From CBDCME01 sp965218865 (GTDB lineage: Bacteria > Pseudomonadota > Alphaproteobacteria > JAAXGF01), in contig CBDCME010000073.1 in the NCBI GenBank assembly GCA_965218865.1, positions 434,001-498,000 of the forward strand: DNA of 64,000 nucleotides, read 5' to 3'. The notes under the pieces were generated by a model, which saw only the letters and a list, made by a program, of their open reading frames with translations, was not told where the DNA came from and did no database searches. Position 1 is the first letter of the stretch. The number at the start of each line of letters is the position of its first letter. A program made the translations under genes and the position numbers. Shown here one piece after another: positions 19,012 to 27,605 of this stretch.

Positions 19012-21091
19012 CAGGAACAATTTTTAGTCGCGGTTGAGGGTTCGGGATGAGTGGGATCGTGCTCGGTGCACGGGGTTCGGGGAGCCCCGAGCTTGCCTCG
19101 ACGACGTCATGGGGACTGCTCGAAGCCACCGGACGGCGTTTTCGGATTCGACAGGCACACCGGTCCGCCCGCGCCGCTCGGCGGCACGTCCCGGTCCGGG
19201 GGAGAGGCGTGCTGTCTCAGGCGATGGGCGCGGTCATGATCGCGTCGAGGGCCTCCTGCGCCCGGGCGGCATAGTGCCGGTTGGCCTCGGGCAGATAACG
19301 GAAGCGTCCGTCGCAGCGCACGATGGCGATGGCCGCGTTGGTCAAGCAGGCGAGATTTCTGGGCAGGTGACGCACGTAGGCCCGGCATCGGTCTTCGTCG
19401 TAGGTGAAGTCGCGCACGTAGTGCAGGCGGTTCTCGATATGCCAGTGGTTGCGCACCAGTTCGAGCAACTCCTCGGGTCCGGCGCGCTCTGCGCCGAGCG
19501 AGGTGAGGCTCCAGGTCACCTCGATGCTGCGCTTGCCGGTCTTGAGGATCTCGCGTTCGCGCTCGATGCGCATGGCCTGGCGTCGCCCGTGGAGGTTGGC
19601 GTAGCCGTCCCACTCGGCAGCGGAGAGGTCGACGACGGCGCAGCGTCGGCGCTCGATGCGGCCATGGCCCTTGTCGACGGTTTCGTGCCAGAGCGCATCG
19701 CTGAAGTCGATCGCCTTGAGGTCTTCGAAGATCATCTCCTGGTTGTCCTTGACCGCGCTCATCACGTAGTCGGCGCGACGCCCGAGCAGGCAGCGCGCGG
19801 TCTCGTGCTGAGCGTGCATCGCGTCCATGGTGACGATCCGGCCTGTGAGGTCGAGGCCGCTGGAGAGTTCGCGCACGGCCGGGATTTCGTTGCTCTTGCG
19901 GTCGACCTCGACCTGCCCGAGGACCACGCCGGTGTCGTGCTCGACCGCCGCCACCATCATCCTGCGCCCGTCTTCGGTCTGCTTCGAGGCGCCGCGCAGA
20001 TCCTTTCCGTCCATGGCGACCGGCGCGTGCGCGCTGCCATGCTGGCCGGTCCACTGGCTAATCGCGTTGTCCAGGGTCTCTGGCGGCAGGGCGGTGAGGG
20101 TCTTGTGGAAGGTGGTGATCGCGGGCGGGGTGTAGCGCTGTTTGGAAGGGCTCCAGAACGCACCCACCGCCTCGAGCTGCTCCTGGGAGAGCAGGGCGGC
20201 GAACTGGGCGAACGCGTTCACCCCCCGGTATCCGGCAAGCCGGGCGGCGACGGCGATCACCAGAATGGTGTTGAGCGCATAGCGCTTGCCCCGGGCATGG
20301 CGGTACTCGGGCACCTCACCCAGACACTCGAACAGGCTGCGCAGCCGGGGCGCGGCCATCGGCTCGGTGTGCTGCTCGGCGTTCCAGTGTGCCGGCATCC
20401 CGGTACGGCTCAGCGCCTCGGGGGCGCCGTCTGTCAGTCCGAACACGAAGACCTCCTTGGGCTGACCGTGGTGGCGCCAGCGCGCTGCCCCTCCGGGCTC
20501 ACGGGCAAAGCCCCGCGTCAGCCCCAGAGAGCGCCAGTTCGACGCGCGGTAGCAGGTGCCGGCAAATCGCGAGACGTCCACGAACGTCTCCGCCAGAAGA
20601 GCCGGATATCCGTGCACCGCCTGGATGTCCTCAGACAGCCGCCGCAGGCTCAGCCCCAGCACACGGGAGGCCAGGTTCGGCACTCGGCCAGGCGTCAGAA
20701 TGACGAAGCGCGAGTTGTTGGCGATCAGATGCAGACGCCGGAACTGCTGCTCGGCCGACCACCCGATCCAGCGATCACGCGCGCCCAGCTTGAACGCGCC
20801 GGGCTGCCAGCCGATCAGTGCGAGCCAGGTCTCGCCATGCACCGCGACATGGCGCAGGCCCTTGCCGATGACGCCGTGGAACGCCAGGTAGTGGTGCTGC
20901 TCCACCAACCGGTCCCAGCGCCGGTGCTCCTGCGCGCCCCAGGTCGGACGCACCGTGACCGCGCGCAAATCAATGGACGAATCCGAGACCGGCAGCGTCG
21001 CCATGACCGGCACACTGCCACACCGAGAATGAAATGGCCAGCGCCGCGATCACCTCACCCTGATCACTGGGCGGACAAAAAACTAGCCCTG
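19012..21091 (-). mobile_element. ISAs1 family insertion sequence with 10-bp target duplication
   Basis: The left end is CAGGAACAATTTTTAGTC and the right end is the inverse of CAGGGCTAGTTTTTTGTC. ATCTCGATGG occurs directly on both sides (19002-19011 and 21092-21101). It carries one minus-strand transposase gene and sits inside the porin gene. Confidence 0.92.
19217..21013 (-). CDS. ISAs1 transposase fused to N-terminal DUF4338 (DruA-like) domain
   Basis: A 598-residue protein of two modules. Residues about 35-200 match DUF4338, the domain of the Druantia defence protein DruA: ALIGWQPGAFKLGARDRWIG, FRRLHLIANNSRFVIL, NLASRVLGLSLRRL, ETFVDVSRFAGTCYRASNW. Residues about 235-590 are an ISAs1 (H-repeat) DDE transposase: RYALNTILVIAVAARLAGYR, D in PVAMDGKDLRG, D in IVTMDAMHAQHET, and E in NHWHIENRLHYVRDFTYDED. 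Ordinary ISAs1 transposases are about 370-400 residues, so the N-terminal third is extra. It is intact and lies inside a mobile element with clean ends. The role of the DruA-like part in transposition is unknown. Confidence 0.88.
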   Translation of the reverse strand: MPVMATLPVSDSSIDLRAVTVRPTWGAQEHRRWDRLVEQHHYLAFHGVIGKGLRHVAVHGETWLALIGWQPGAFKLGARDRWIGWSAEQQFRRLHLIANNSRFVILTPGRVPNLASRVLGLSLRRLSEDIQAVHGYPALLAETFVDVSRFAGTCYRASNWRSLGLTRGFAREPGGAARWRHHGQPKEVFVFGLTDGAPEALSRTGMPAHWNAEQHTEPMAAPRLRSLFECLGEVPEYRHARGKRYALNTILVIAVAARLAGYRGVNAFAQFAALLSQEQLEAVGAFWSPSKQRYTPPAITTFHKTLTALPPETLDNAISQWTGQHGSAHAPVAMDGKDLRGASKQTEDGRRMMVAAVEHDTGVVLGQVEVDRKSNEIPAVRELSSGLDLTGRIVTMDAMHAQHETARCLLGRRADYVMSAVKDNQEMIFEDLKAIDFSDALWHETVDKGHGRIERRRCAVVDLSAAEWDGYANLHGRRQAMRIEREREILKTGKRSIEVTWSLTSLGAERAGPEELLELVRNHWHIENRLHYVRDFTYDEDRCRAYVRHLPRNLACLTNAAIAIVRCDGRFRYLPEANRHYAARAQEALDAIMTAPIA

Positions 21092-21645
21092 ATCTCGATG
21101 GCCTCAGCCGCGACGACCGCGTGCGCTACGATACACCCTCAATTCACGGTCTCAAGCTCTCGACCTCCGCGATCGCGGACAGCCGCTGGGACGTTGGGGC
21201 ACAGCTTCGCAATACTTACGGCGACTTCAAGGTTCGCGCTGCCGTCGGCTTCGGCGACGTCCACACCGGCAACAAGTTCAACCGGCTCAGCGGCTCGATT
21301 TCCGCCTTGCACTTGCCGACGGGCTTAAGCGCCACGGTCGCCTCGGGGAGGGACGATCCCGATACCCCGGGCCGAGACAATCCCCGTTTCGTCTACGGCA
21401 AGCTGGGATATCAGGCGAACCTATTGACGGTCGGCAAATCGGCCTTTTCGGTCGATTGGTTCCACGCCGATGATTTCAACGTCAACGACAGCGACGGTGA
21501 TGTCTACGGTTTCCAGTTCGTGCAAAAATTCGATCCCATCGCGACCGAAGCTTTCGTTGCCTTGCGGAATTTCGAACATGACCAGCCGGGACTCGAATTG
21601 GACGACATCCTGGCCTCGCTGATAGGCGCCCGGATAAAGTTTTAG

Positions 21646-22160
21646 AAGCGTTTCGGTGGGAACGTGAAAACTTGACTGGGTCTGAGCTGCCCTCCCAGAG
21701 CAACGACAGGGGCGGAACCTCGGTGCGCGGCGTCGGGCTGGTTCGGGCGGGCTGAAGAGCCTCGCCTACAACAGCCGCCGCCTGGAGCGCCTCGCGGCGC
21801 CGACATGACGGCATTCAGGGGAGGGTTACGCCTGGAGTCGACGATGACAGGGAAATAGCCCCGGCGGGGAACAGGAAAACCCGGAAAACCCGGCGTCAAG
21901 CCCGGCCGTGGCCCAAAAAATCGCGCTCCACGCCGAGCTTCATCCCAAACGCGTCATTTTTCGAGGTGCCCGTAAAACGGATGCGCTCCGCATCAAGTGC
22001 TCAAAGGATTTACTTATGTCGTTCAGTTCATGAACATAAATACCTCAATACCCAATTTTGTCCTATTTGGCCCATCAATTTGCAAATCCGGAGTTTTTTT
22101 CGGCAATTAGCCCGCACAAGGGGGTGGCGTCCACGGGCGAGAGGCGCATTGTCCATCAAG
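21646..22160. other. intergenic, nothing recognised
   Basis: About 515 bases after the porin stop. No convincing coding frame, RNA or repeat was found. Confidence 0.4.
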
Positions 22161-22162
22161 AA

Positions 22163-22300
22163 ACGGATAGAGCCAGGATTCGGCTGATCTGGCATAGCGC
22201 GCGCACCGCCTTCAATTTTCCCCTATGGCAAATGAGCCTTCAGTCGCTCATGAGTTCCTCTATATCCTCGTCGGACATCGCCGGGATCGGATCGGTTTTC
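22163..22300 (-). pseudogene. decayed partial duplicate of the tag gene
   Basis: Bases 22163-22197 are nearly identical to 22540-22574 (the C-terminal end of tag). Bases 22198-22295 resemble 22878-22975 (its middle). The segment between is missing, so this is a second copy of tag with an internal deletion of about 300 bp. It lies 240-370 bp from the longer copy in the same orientation. Confidence 0.7.
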
Positions 22301-22533
22301 GGTGTGATTATTCTACAAGGGTGCCGTCGATCAACGTCACCAATTAAAATTCTAATTGGAACGAAAGCGCTGTCCTTTGGATGGTTATTCTAAAAAACCG
22401 GTGTCGTTCATAGAATGAACAACACTCATCTTGGGCCCGGATTCGGCCCATCCGTCCGCATATTTTGAGGTGAGTCGGTTGCGGGTGCATCGCGCAAGGA
22501 AGTAAGATCCGCCGGTCACGCGGGGGGTCTCCG

Positions 22534-23193
22534 TCAGGACACGGAGAGAGCCAGGATTCGGCTGATCTGGCATAGAGGGCGGCCGGATTCGGCGGCCCAG
22601 CGGTTGAAGGCGGCTTGGACGGCGGCGCGGGCGGGAGCGGTCGTGGGCTTGGAGTCGACGACGCCGGCCTTGGACAGGGCCGTAACGACGTCGGCCGTTA
22701 ATAGAAATGTGTCCTTGCCGCACATGCGGACGAAATAGGGGCCGGACTTTCCGCCCATCTGGCTGAAGCGGCGGGTGATCTCGGCTCACAGCGCCATGAT
22801 GTTGTGGCCGGGCCAGTCCGCCAGGAATGTGCCGAAACCGCCGTGTTCCTCCGAGACGGCGATCAAGGTCGCGGCGTTGGCGCGCACCGCCTTGATTTTC
22901 CCCCAATGGCGGATGAGCCTTCGGTCGGCCATCAGTTTTTCGAGGTCCTCGTCGGACATCGCCCGGACCCGGAGGGGATCGAAGCCGGCGAACACCTCCT
23001 CGAACGCCGGCCACTTGGCATCGACCATCGAATGCTTCAGCCCGGCCCGGAAGATCCTCAGACTCATCAGCGACAGATAGCGGTCGTCGCCGGTGGCCCG
23101 CAGCTCGTCGCCGCTCCTGGGCCGGGGCAATTCCTTCTCCAGGGCCCCTCCGGTCCGCTTTTGGGTGCCTGAAAGTATCTCCGAAAAAGCCAT
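22534..23193 (-). pseudogene. DNA-3-methyladenine glycosylase I family (Tag-like), in-frame TGA
   Basis: From ATG 23193 the product would be 219 residues, the family length. Conserved text includes FRAGLKHSMVDAKWPAFEEV, DEDLEKLMADRRLIRHWGKI and ADWPGHNIMAL. A TGA follows (minus strand, 22788-22786), then AEITRRFSQMGGKSGPYFVR and FNRWAAESGRPLCQISRILA. Trp fits the stop position (TGG to TGA, one transition). The protein would excise alkylated adenines. The stop removes the C-terminal third, so it is probably inactive. Nearby is a further decayed duplicate. Confidence 0.8.
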
Positions 23194-23313
23194 CGTCGCG
23201 ATCATTACCCCCAGTTCGGCGGCCAAGCAATATCCTGTCGCCACAATTGACGACAAATGTATGAGGGGCGAAACCCGCGGTTGCTTGTCGAGGAACCCGT
23301 CCCATGTCTTGGT

Positions 23314-23466
23314 GTCCGTTCGAAAATGCGCGTCCGGGCATTTTTTGCGTATGTCCCGGCCCTCTCCCCCTCCCGGCCCTCTCCCCCTCCCGGCCACCCA
23401 CGAGAGGTTGCTGATAGGGGACCCCGGGAGGGGGCGGGGGCCGGCGCCGCGAGTTTTCGAACGGAC
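23314..23466 (+). repeat. palindromic intergenic element, copy B
   Basis: Bounded by GTCCGTTCGAAAA and TTTTCGAACGGAC, a perfect 13-bp terminal inverted pair. The internal CCCTCTCCCCCTCCCGG motif is duplicated in this copy, making it longer (about 153 bp) than the others. It lies just upstream of the tag start. Confidence 0.85.
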
Positions 23467-23740
23467 TGTTATCATCATTCCCGAGAACAGCCGGCCCGCC
23501 GCGAGTCCAAAGGCTTTCCGGGCTAACCCCTTCGCGGATTCGGGGACGACAATGGGGGCGTCCGCTATCGGAACCAGCCGCGGCCGCGCGCGCCGTCCCC
23601 TCGGGTCAGCGGCTTATAGCCATGACCCGACATTGGCAGTCGAATCAAACTTGGCATTGGGACCTCTCCGAGGCACATCCGCAAATTCCTTGTACTTATA
23701 TGGTAGAGTGGAGCAATAGTTCATGTAGCTGGATGACCCT
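23467..23740. other. intergenic, nothing recognised
   Basis: No gene or known repeat beyond the palindromic element that precedes it. Confidence 0.35.
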
Positions 23741-24343
23741 ATGCGTTGGTTTGAATCGACCGCCGATATCGATGCCCAAGAGCGGATTCCCGGATTCTGG
23801 AATGAACTCAGTGCAGGTGCGCGCAAAGGGGAATTCTGGGTGGATCAAATTAAAAACCTTAGGTGCGATCCGGAAAAACGCCGGGCAAAGCCCCGCGTCA
23901 GCCCCAGAGAGCGCCAGTTGACTATGGCGCTCGAACACCTGCCACTGCCACACGCTTTCAAGGAAGCGGCGGTCGCGGTCCGGGCAATCATTCGAGAAAG
24001 GCGGAAATCGAAGGAGGCGTTCGAACAGTACGTCACTTGGCTCTACTGGCTGGCGGCTTCCCGATCCTTCATGGTTCCATACTCAGAGCGGCTTCGTGAG
24101 CCCGGCTACAATGTAATGGAAAGCGTGCCGGGGTACGTTATTCGGTCGCTCAATTTCGATTATTCCACCGTAGGTCACGAAAAACTGGACCTGCTGAACA
24201 ATACTGACCGGAAGTGGTTGGTTGAATGCTGGGGAGAGCCAGAAAAACATTCAACGCTGAATGCGCTTCACAGAGATGTTTGGAATGAATATGAAGAAAA
24301 GTTGATCGCGAAGCGTAGGAATCCCCAATACGAAGGCATTTGA
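23741..24343 (+). CDS. uncharacterised protein containing a 37-bp stretch shared with the ISAs1 element
   Basis: I do not recognise this 200-residue protein. The part after residue 62 (PLPHAFKEAAVAVRAIIRER, then VTWLYWLAASRSFMVPYSER) is a balanced, mostly helical soluble sequence and looks genuinely coding. Codons about 48-60 are written by bases 23883-23919, which equal 20503-20539 in the ISAs1 transposase gene. There, on the opposite strand, the bases encode NWRSLGLTRGFA of the DUF4338 domain. So the gene appears to have captured an IS fragment without losing frame. No clear RBS is seen. It could be a chimera of two older genes. Confidence 0.55.
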   Translation: MRWFESTADIDAQERIPGFWNELSAGARKGEFWVDQIKNLRCDPEKRRAKPRVSPRERQLTMALEHLPLPHAFKEAAVAVRAIIRERRKSKEAFEQYVTWLYWLAASRSFMVPYSERLREPGYNVMESVPGYVIRSLNFDYSTVGHEKLDLLNNTDRKWLVECWGEPEKHSTLNALHRDVWNEYEEKLIAKRRNPQYEGI

Positions 24344-24402
24344 GGACTGAAGGTGGAATCGACTTACCGACCCATTCGAACAACGACAATATGTCTGAAT
24401 CG

Positions 24403-24540
24403 GGTCATACCCGGCAGTGGTCGGCGCGTGGCATCGCCGACGGCTCTCTGATCCGCAAGCGGACGCGGCACCAGCCGATGGGCGAGATCACCGCGATTTC
24501 CTCCCTTGGCGGGTTTTCCCGATCCTCGGTTCGACCGATT
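24403..24540 (+). repeat. dispersed repeat X (related to 31097-31230)
   Basis: GGGTCATACCCGGC-GTGGTCGGCGC opens a diverged stretch of about 135 bp that recurs at 31097-31230; both contain GCGATTTCCTCCC-TGGCGG. It resembles no recognised gene and may be an eroded IS end. Confidence 0.6.
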
Positions 24541-24599
24541 TTGCATTACCTCACGTTCACTCCGCCAAACAAATCCTTTTCGTTGATGCGCCGTACGCC

Positions 24600-24983
24600 G
24601 TCACGACGGTTGGTCGCCGGTAGCTGCCGCCATGCATCAACAGAGACCAGGCATCGCGCGCGATCTTGTTGGCGAGCGCCACCGCCACGACCTTGGTCGG
24701 CTTGCGGGCGACGAGGTCACCGTCGCGCCCGAAGCATCGCCACCGTGAACCTGAAAAACGTTCTTCGCGAGATCAATCGTGGTAACTTCTTGCATGGGAC
24801 GGCTCCTCTCTAGTGCACCAGCGCATTCACTTCGTTCACGCCCCCGTGCACCAGGCCTTTGTCGATGCATCAACTTTCCAAACTTCGGCTGTCGCCTCCG
24901 TTTGGGTCGATGCACTAGCGGTCGTAGACGACACCGCACTTTGGCACCTCGCGATGCCGGTGGCGGGAGCCGTCCACCGCGTC
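24600..24983 (-). mobile_element. internally deleted IS110-type element
   Basis: The minus strand from ATG 24795 gives MQEVTTIDLAKNVFQVHGGD, the start of an IS110-type transposase. After about 25 codons it jumps (with a frame change) to LVARKPTKVVAVALANKIAR and WSLLMHGGSYRRP, the family C-terminus. The central catalytic part is gone, so the element is a non-autonomous deletion derivative. Its upstream end (24915-24983) matches 27529-27599. MITE copy 3 is inserted between the upstream end and the ATG. Confidence 0.75.
24810..24918 (+). mobile_element. MITE-like element, copy 3, with matching empty site at 27529-27532
   Basis: The 101-bp core is 24814-24914, flanked by CTAG at 24810-24813 and 24915-24918. 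The homologous IS110 remnant at 27 kb reads GACGGCTCATCTCTCTAGCGG without the element, i.e. a single CTAG. The filled and empty sites together show a 4-bp target duplication on insertion. Confidence 0.88.
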
Positions 24984-25153
24984 ACATGCAGTCATCGGAA
25001 CCGAAGTTTGGAAACATTCAAAAATTGGGGTCCCGAAATTTCCCTCTGAACCTCAAATCGCCGGCCGACCGAGCGTGGTAGAGTGGCGCCGTGTTATATT
25101 GATTTTGCATCGGCGAATCGGATTTTGCCATGATTACGGAAGCACGCGAAACA

Positions 25154-26890
25154 ATGAAACTGCTGTCGGTCAACGTTTCCCGGCCACGCGAGATCAGCCA
25201 CGACGGCAAGACCGTGCGAACCGGTATCTTCAAGCAGCGGACCGACGGCCGAGTCATATTACGGGAACTCAACATCGAGGGTGACGGGCAGGCCGACTTG
25301 GTCGGCCACGGGGGCATTTACAAGGCGGCCTACGTCTATTCGATCGAGAACTATCGCTATTGGGAAAACGAGCTCGGTCGATCGGATTTCGGCTTCGGAC
25401 AGTTCGGCGAGAACTTCACCGTCGAAGGGATGCTTGACGACGACATTCACGTCGGCGACAGCTTCCGTATCGGCGCGGTGCTGGTTGAGGTCACGCAACC
25501 GCGCGTGCCGTGCTTCAAGCTCGGCATCAAAATGCGAATCCAGGGCTTCGAGCATGTGCTGTTGTCGAGCAATCGTATGGGCTTTTACCTGCGTGTTCTT
25601 GAGGCCGGCGATGTCGGCGCCGGCGATGCCATCGAAGCGGTCAACGTCGACCCCGAGCGCATGAGCGTCGCCGAAGTCCACAACCTGCTCTACTTCGACC
25701 TCGGCAATCTCGAAGGCGCGCGCAAAGCGCTGCGCATGAAAGCGCTGTCGCCAGGTTGGCGCGCATCGTTCGAGGACCGATTGGCCAAGGCCGAGGTCTC
25801 CGGCAAGACGGCCGAAGGTTTCCGCACCCTCATCGTCGATAGAATTGAACGCGAAGCCGAAAACATCTCCTCGATCTATCTGCTCCCGGAGGACAAAAAA
25901 AGGCTGCCGCCTTTTATGCCGGGCCAGTTCTTGCCGATGAGGCTGGACATCCCCGGCGAACCCAAACCCTTGAACCGCACTTATTCGCTGTCCGACCGTC
26001 CGGGCCGGGATTACTACCGGCTCACCATCAAGCGCGAACCGCCGCCGAAGCACCGGCCCGGCGCGCCACCCGGTCGGTCGTCCAATTACTTCCATAACAA
26101 TCTCAAACCGAGGGCAAGGTTACGCGTCAGGTCTCCGCGCGGAAAATTTTATCTCGACACAAAGGGCCGATCTCCAGTGGCGTTGGTCAGTGCCGGGGTT
26201 GGACTGACTCCGATGATCAGCATGCTCAACGCCATCGTCGAGACCGACGCCAAACGTCCCGTGTGGTTTGTCCATGGCGCCCGCAACGGCGCCGAGCACG
26301 CCATGGGCGCGCATGTGCGCCGTCTCGCCGACGAAAATGAATTCGTGCACGCCTATATTCGGTACAGCCGCCCGGACCCTGAGGAAATAGTAGGGCAAGA
26401 CTATGATAGTGAAGGCCACGTGGACGCGGCGTTGCTCGAACGATTGCTGCCCGAGGAAGGCGTCGACTATTACCTTTGTGGGCCGACACCTTTCCTGAAA
26501 TCGGTCTTCATCGGTCTGCTTGCCGGGGGTGTGGCGGAAGACCGCATTCATTACGAGTTCTTTGGGCCGGCATCGGCGTTGCGGGTAGGCGATGACGCCA
26601 GCGTCGCCAACGGCGACTGCGTCGAATGTTCAACGGAGATCGAGGTGACGTTCAAGCGCTCAGGCGTCACCGGCAATTGGAATCCATCCTTCGGGACCCT
26701 CCTCGATATGGCGGAAGGGATGGGCCTCGGTCCGGCCTACAGTTGCCGCTCGGGAATCTGCCAAACTTGCATCTGTTCGATCGAGGACGGCGAGATCGAA
26801 TACGTCGAGGAGCCGCTCGACCCGCCGGACGACGATGCGGTGCTGATCTGCTGCTCCAAACCCAAGACCGATGTCGTGATCGACGTTTGA
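25154..26890 (+). CDS. MOSC domain - flavin reductase - 2Fe-2S ferredoxin fusion
   Basis: Three modules in 578 residues. Residues 1 to about 160 form a YiiM-type MOSC domain (EGDGQADLVGHGGIYKAAYV, FGENFTVEGMLDDDIHVGD and VTQPRVPCFKLGIKM with the conserved Cys). About 200-460 is a ferredoxin-NADP reductase fold with FAD motif RTYSLSD and NAD(P)-binding VSAGVGLTPMISML and YYLCGPTPF. About 480-578 is a plant-type ferredoxin with CRSGICQTC and a fourth Cys in LICCSKP. Proteins of this build are predicted to pass electrons from NAD(P)H to a molybdenum-cofactor MOSC site, perhaps reducing N-hydroxylated compounds. The substrate is inference. The start could also be the ATG at 25130. It is intact and flanked by IS110 remnants. 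Confidence 0.9.
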   Translation: MKLLSVNVSRPREISHDGKTVRTGIFKQRTDGRVILRELNIEGDGQADLVGHGGIYKAAYVYSIENYRYWENELGRSDFGFGQFGENFTVEGMLDDDIHVGDSFRIGAVLVEVTQPRVPCFKLGIKMRIQGFEHVLLSSNRMGFYLRVLEAGDVGAGDAIEAVNVDPERMSVAEVHNLLYFDLGNLEGARKALRMKALSPGWRASFEDRLAKAEVSGKTAEGFRTLIVDRIEREAENISSIYLLPEDKKRLPPFMPGQFLPMRLDIPGEPKPLNRTYSLSDRPGRDYYRLTIKREPPPKHRPGAPPGRSSNYFHNNLKPRARLRVRSPRGKFYLDTKGRSPVALVSAGVGLTPMISMLNAIVETDAKRPVWFVHGARNGAEHAMGAHVRRLADENEFVHAYIRYSRPDPEEIVGQDYDSEGHVDAALLERLLPEEGVDYYLCGPTPFLKSVFIGLLAGGVAEDRIHYEFFGPASALRVGDDASVANGDCVECSTEIEVTFKRSGVTGNWNPSFGTLLDMAEGMGLGPAYSCRSGICQTCICSIEDGEIEYVEEPLDPPDDDAVLICCSKPKTDVVIDV

Positions 26891-26929
26891 ACCCGCTGGC
26901 TTCAAGTCATCGCGTTCGGCTATCAAGAG

Positions 26930-27599
26930 TTAAAGAGATCGTCCCGAATTTCCGCTCATGACGAGAAAGCAGCCTTGATCGGAGACAGCTTGGAACGACG
27001 TGGTCTAGCCCCTTCAAACAAACCCTTGCCAATGTACGCCCATCCCCTCGATTGCCGATCACTTTGAGAAGCTCCTCAGTCCCGCCAAGCCCGACCCGGG
27101 CCACGACACCGAACTCGGCCATGTGCGCTCGCATGGCGTTGACCAACAAGGTTCTCTGGCGGACCAGCGGCTCCGGTGTAGCATGAGAACACTCTGCCGC
27201 TCCTTGCTCTTGACGCAACACATCGACGGTCGGGTCACCGCCTCGCAGATCGCCGGCGCCGCGTCATTCTTGTTCCGCTGCCTTCACGTAGCGCGCCGGC
27301 ATCAGCCGAACCCCATAGCCCTGATCTCGCGGGCCCAATGATGCGCGGTGGCGCCGGCCTCGGCGCCGACCAAACAGGGCCGCGGTTTCCTGAAGAATGG
27401 AAGAACCTGGCTGCGTTTGAGCTGCCGGCGGATCACCGTCGCGCCCGAAGCGTCAACACCGTGAACCTGAAAAACGTTCTTCGCGAGATCAATCGTGGTA
27501 ACTTTTTTTCATTGGACGGCTCATCTCTCTAGCGGTCGTAGACGACACCGCACTTTGGCACCTCGCGATGCCGGTGGCGGGAGCCGTCCACCGCATCAA
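26930..27599 (-). mobile_element. IS110-type element remnant
   Basis: The minus strand from ATG 27512 encodes the IS110 start (after correcting one extra A in the run 27503-27509): VTTIDLAKNVFQVHGVDASG and IRRQLKRSQVLPFF. It continues with further frame changes to LVRQRTLLVNAMRAHMAEFG and LLKVIGN near 26970. The C-terminal region is missing. The upstream end (27529-27599) matches 24915-24983. It is not functional. Confidence 0.78.
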
Positions 27600-27605
27600 T
27601 ACCGG

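Larger units (their letters stand above)
18308..21645 (+). pseudogene. outer-membrane porin split by ISAs1
   Basis: Two parts, 18308-19011 and 21102-21645, join exactly in frame when the IS and one copy of the 10-bp duplication are removed, giving 415 residues. The N-terminus has a signal peptide (RTTFIAGIAATLCLQPQGTA LAQ). Next is a short coiled-coil-like segment (ELLGMIEALQMQIGELKRQV), then alternating beta strands with aromatic girdles. The C-terminus ends in a terminal Phe (ARIKF), the outer-membrane assembly signal. GGAGG at 18295-18299 suits the ATG at 18308. It was presumably a trimeric diffusion porin. The IS adds a stop (at 19027), so only a 239-residue non-functional fragment would be made. 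No other lesion is visible, so the insertion looks recent and reversible. Confidence 0.85.

Noticed and set aside
19034..21328. A 764-codon plus-strand open frame across the ISAs1 element
   Set aside because: It is the antisense of the ISAs1 transposase gene; its translation is Arg/Gly/His-rich with no family resemblance, as expected in GC-rich DNA.
23317..23526. Proteins starting inside the palindromic elements
   Set aside because: The same Arg/Pro/Gly-rich text appears wherever the element lies; it reflects GC-rich hairpin DNA.
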